Of a stretch of DNA of 36,337 bases, positions 35,346 through 36,337 are shown one piece after another; the stretch's first letter is position 1; every line of letters starts with the position of its first letter. The notes under the pieces were generated by a model. It saw only the letters and a list, made by a program, of their open reading frames with translations. It did no database searches and was not told the origin of the DNA. A program made the translations under genes and the position numbers. Origin of the DNA: an uncultured Flavobacteriales bacterium (GTDB taxonomy: Bacteria > Bacteroidota > Bacteroidia > Flavobacteriales_G > Salibacteraceae); NCBI GenBank assembly GCA_905181855.1, contig CAJIZE010000016.1, positions 1 to 36,337 on the forward strand, written 5' to 3'.

Positions 35346-35462
35346 CAACAAAAGTTCAATGTAAAAGCATTGTTCTTTTTTAATTAATACACTTTGAAGC
35401 GAGCTTCAGTGTATTAATTAAAAAAGAACAAATCGAACGAAGTGAGATGGACTTTTGTTGTC
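35344..35462. repeat. Large quasi-palindrome touching the tRNA-Pro 3' end
   Basis: Two nested stems share an axis. The outer stem pairs 35344-35357 with 35449-35462 (14 bp, one wobble). The inner stem pairs 35370-35399 with 35404-35431 (28 bp with a 2-nt TT bulge) around a CGAG loop. Between them 12 nt on the left face 17 nt on the right without pairing. Read in inverted order, the right arm repeats the left arm, including its GACAACAAAAGT, GTTCTTTTTT and AATTAATACACT segments. The outer left arm begins at the last base of the tRNA acceptor stem. Confidence 0.85.
35350..35381 (+). terminator. Probable intrinsic terminator of tRNA-Pro
   Basis: AAAAG / TT / CAATG at 35350-35361 pairs with CATTG / TT / CTTTT around a TAAAAG loop (a 2x2 T-T mismatch in the middle). 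It ends in a run of six T at 35376-35381. The stem is AT-rich, so strength is moderate. The same bases are part of the larger quasi-palindrome. Confidence 0.55.
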
Positions 35463-35601
35463 TCATTTTACCCCACTTAGGATCATGAAATAATCGAAAA
35501 AATATATAGTCATATAATAACCTATCAAACTATTGGTTGTTCAAAATTCGGAATACAATAATTAGGAATAACTGCTCTTTAAAAAAAACTATTTTTATGG
35601 C

Positions 35602-35940
35602 ATGAAAATGAAACTTTCAATTTTAATTGCTTTGCTAAATTTTATTGCGTTAAGTTGCACGAAAGATGTTTATACACCACCTTTATATGATTGCAACACA
35701 ACCGTAAGTTACGAAACAGATATTCAGCCCATTATTGAGGCTAATTGCGCAGGCTGTCATTCAACAGGATTTTCGGCAGGCGACTTCAGCAACTTTGAAG
35801 GATTTAAAGCCAAAGCAGACCAAGGATTAGTAAACGCTCAAGTTTTTACCGAAAAAAAAATGCCCCCTACGGGCCCTCTTCCTGATCAAGATCTCGAATT
35901 ACTTTATTGCTGGCTTCAAGATGGAGCTCTAGAAAACTAA
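35602..35940 (+). CDS. Mono-haem cytochrome c-like lipoprotein
   Basis: A 112-aa protein with lipobox ending FIALSC (Cys19) and a single haem-binding motif C49-A-G-C-H53. A Met-Pro-Pro at 87-89 (KKMPPTGPL) provides a plausible distal Met87 ligand. The region I-Q-P-I-I-E-A-N-C-A-G-C-H matches small cytochromes of the planctomycete/DUF1549-associated type (C-x-x-C-H, then M-P-P). Attached to the membrane by lipid, it would carry one electron in the periplasm. A partner oxidase or reductase is not seen. It starts at ATG 35602 (a second ATG lies at 35608). It is followed 22 nt later by a YceI-family gene. Confidence 0.85.
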   Translation: MKMKLSILIALLNFIALSCTKDVYTPPLYDCNTTVSYETDIQPIIEANCAGCHSTGFSAGDFSNFEGFKAKADQGLVNAQVFTEKKMPPTGPLPDQDLELLYCWLQDGALEN

Positions 35941-35962
35941 ACAAATCATCCAATTCATCATT

Positions 35963-36337
35963 ATGAAAAAGATAAAATTTTCATTATTACTTTTAGCCCT
36001 TTGCTTGTCTGGGTATAGTCAAGATTTATACAAGGTTAACAAATCAATAATTTTATTTTTCAGTGAGGCTCCTCTTGAAAACATTGAAGCAACAAACAGC
36101 AAGGCGCAAGGACTAATAAATTTAGCAACAAAAAAGTTTGCCTTTATTGTGCCGATCGTTGAATTTAATTTCGAAAAATCGTTAATGGAAGAGCATTTCA
36201 ATGAAAATTATATGGAGTCAGCAAAATTTAAAACTGGGTCATTTAATGGTGATATTATTACGGAAGAAAATTTTAAAAAAGATGGAACTTATGAAGTTGA
36301 AGTAAGCGGAATACTTACCATTCATGGAGTAACAAAA
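35963..36337 (+). CDS. YceI-family secreted protein (3' truncated)
   Basis: The frame begins with ATG at 35963 and stays open for 125 codons to the end of the window. A signal peptide covers about residues 1-20 (KKIKFSLLLLALCLSGYSQ). The rest matches the YceI lipocalin fold: VNKSIILFFSEAPLENIEA, then SKAQGLINLATKKFAFIVPI and FEKSLMEEHFNENYMES. The conserved GTYEVEVSGILTIHGVTK lies near the C-terminus of the visible part. YceI proteins bind isoprenoid lipids or quinone-like molecules in the periplasm. It probably shares a transcript with the preceding cytochrome gene. The true end is outside the window. Confidence 0.85.
   Translation, partial: MKKIKFSLLLLALCLSGYSQDLYKVNKSIILFFSEAPLENIEATNSKAQGLINLATKKFAFIVPIVEFNFEKSLMEEHFNENYMESAKFKTGSFNGDIITEENFKKDGTYEVEVSGILTIHGVTK

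Noticed and set aside
35271-35462. Integration site of a mobile element at tRNA-Pro
   Set aside because: A prophage or island would give a direct repeat of the tRNA 3' end and an integrase; only an inverted duplication is seen and there is no integrase in the window.
1-36337. CRISPR array or insertion sequence
   Set aside because: No regularly spaced direct repeats, transposase motifs or flanking terminal repeats were seen.

Overview
This is an AT-rich chromosomal window from a member of the Bacteroidota, most likely of the order Flavobacteriales. Four signs support this. Three secreted proteins carry the C-terminal sorting domain of the type IX secretion system (T9SS). A SusC-like TonB-dependent receptor is paired with a DUF4249-type lipoprotein. 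Several genes are preceded by the Bacteroidota -7 element TAnnTTTG rather than a sigma70 box. The housekeeping gene neighbourhoods (nusB / DUF1573 / yajC, and a PASTA protein beside ddl) are those of this phylum. I see no intact insertion sequence, prophage or CRISPR array. I did not find one clearly new multi-gene system. The most unusual signals are listed under findings.

Layout. 1-1367: end of a T9SS-exported protein with three SusE-like repeats, closed by a strong terminator. 1432-4405: menA-menC-menE, menaquinone synthesis, translationally overlapped. 4398-8423 (minus): PASTA membrane protein, a T9SS cargo protein and an RluD-type pseudouridine synthase as one overlapping operon, divergent from ddl (8534-9511). 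9517-13632 (minus): coaE, nnrE/nnrD fusion, Cys-rich lipoprotein, WlbA/WbpB-like sugar dehydrogenase, rdgB. 13742-15379 (plus): an arsenate-reductase-like phosphatase and an Acr3 arsenite exporter. 15393-17200 (minus): nusB, DUF1573 lipoprotein, yajC. 17371-22710 (plus): MsbA-type ABC exporter, a divergent Nramp-like transporter, and a secreted DPP-IV-like peptidase. 22890-26113 (plus): TonB receptor plus DUF4249 lipoprotein.

26114-26511 has no intact gene. It holds two gene fragments on the minus strand, an Omp28/thioredoxin-like piece and the C-terminal tail of an acetyl-CoA hydrolase/transferase, abutting out of frame like a deletion scar. Next come yaaA (minus), a giant T9SS-exported subtilisin-like protease (27382-32235), and an iron-uptake operon: an RcnA/UreH-like membrane protein, feoA and feoB. 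After that lie tRNA-Pro(GGG), a large quasi-palindrome touching the tRNA 3' end, a mono-haem cytochrome c lipoprotein, and the start of a YceI-family protein that runs off the window.

Taken together the region is mostly core metabolism and envelope biology: quinone synthesis, CoA, NAD(P)HX and nucleotide repair, peptidoglycan precursor synthesis, and translocase and transcription factors. Interspersed are protein or peptide scavenging genes (subtilase, DPP-IV-like peptidase, TonB receptor pair) and metal handling genes (Feo, Nramp-like, RcnA-like, Acr3).
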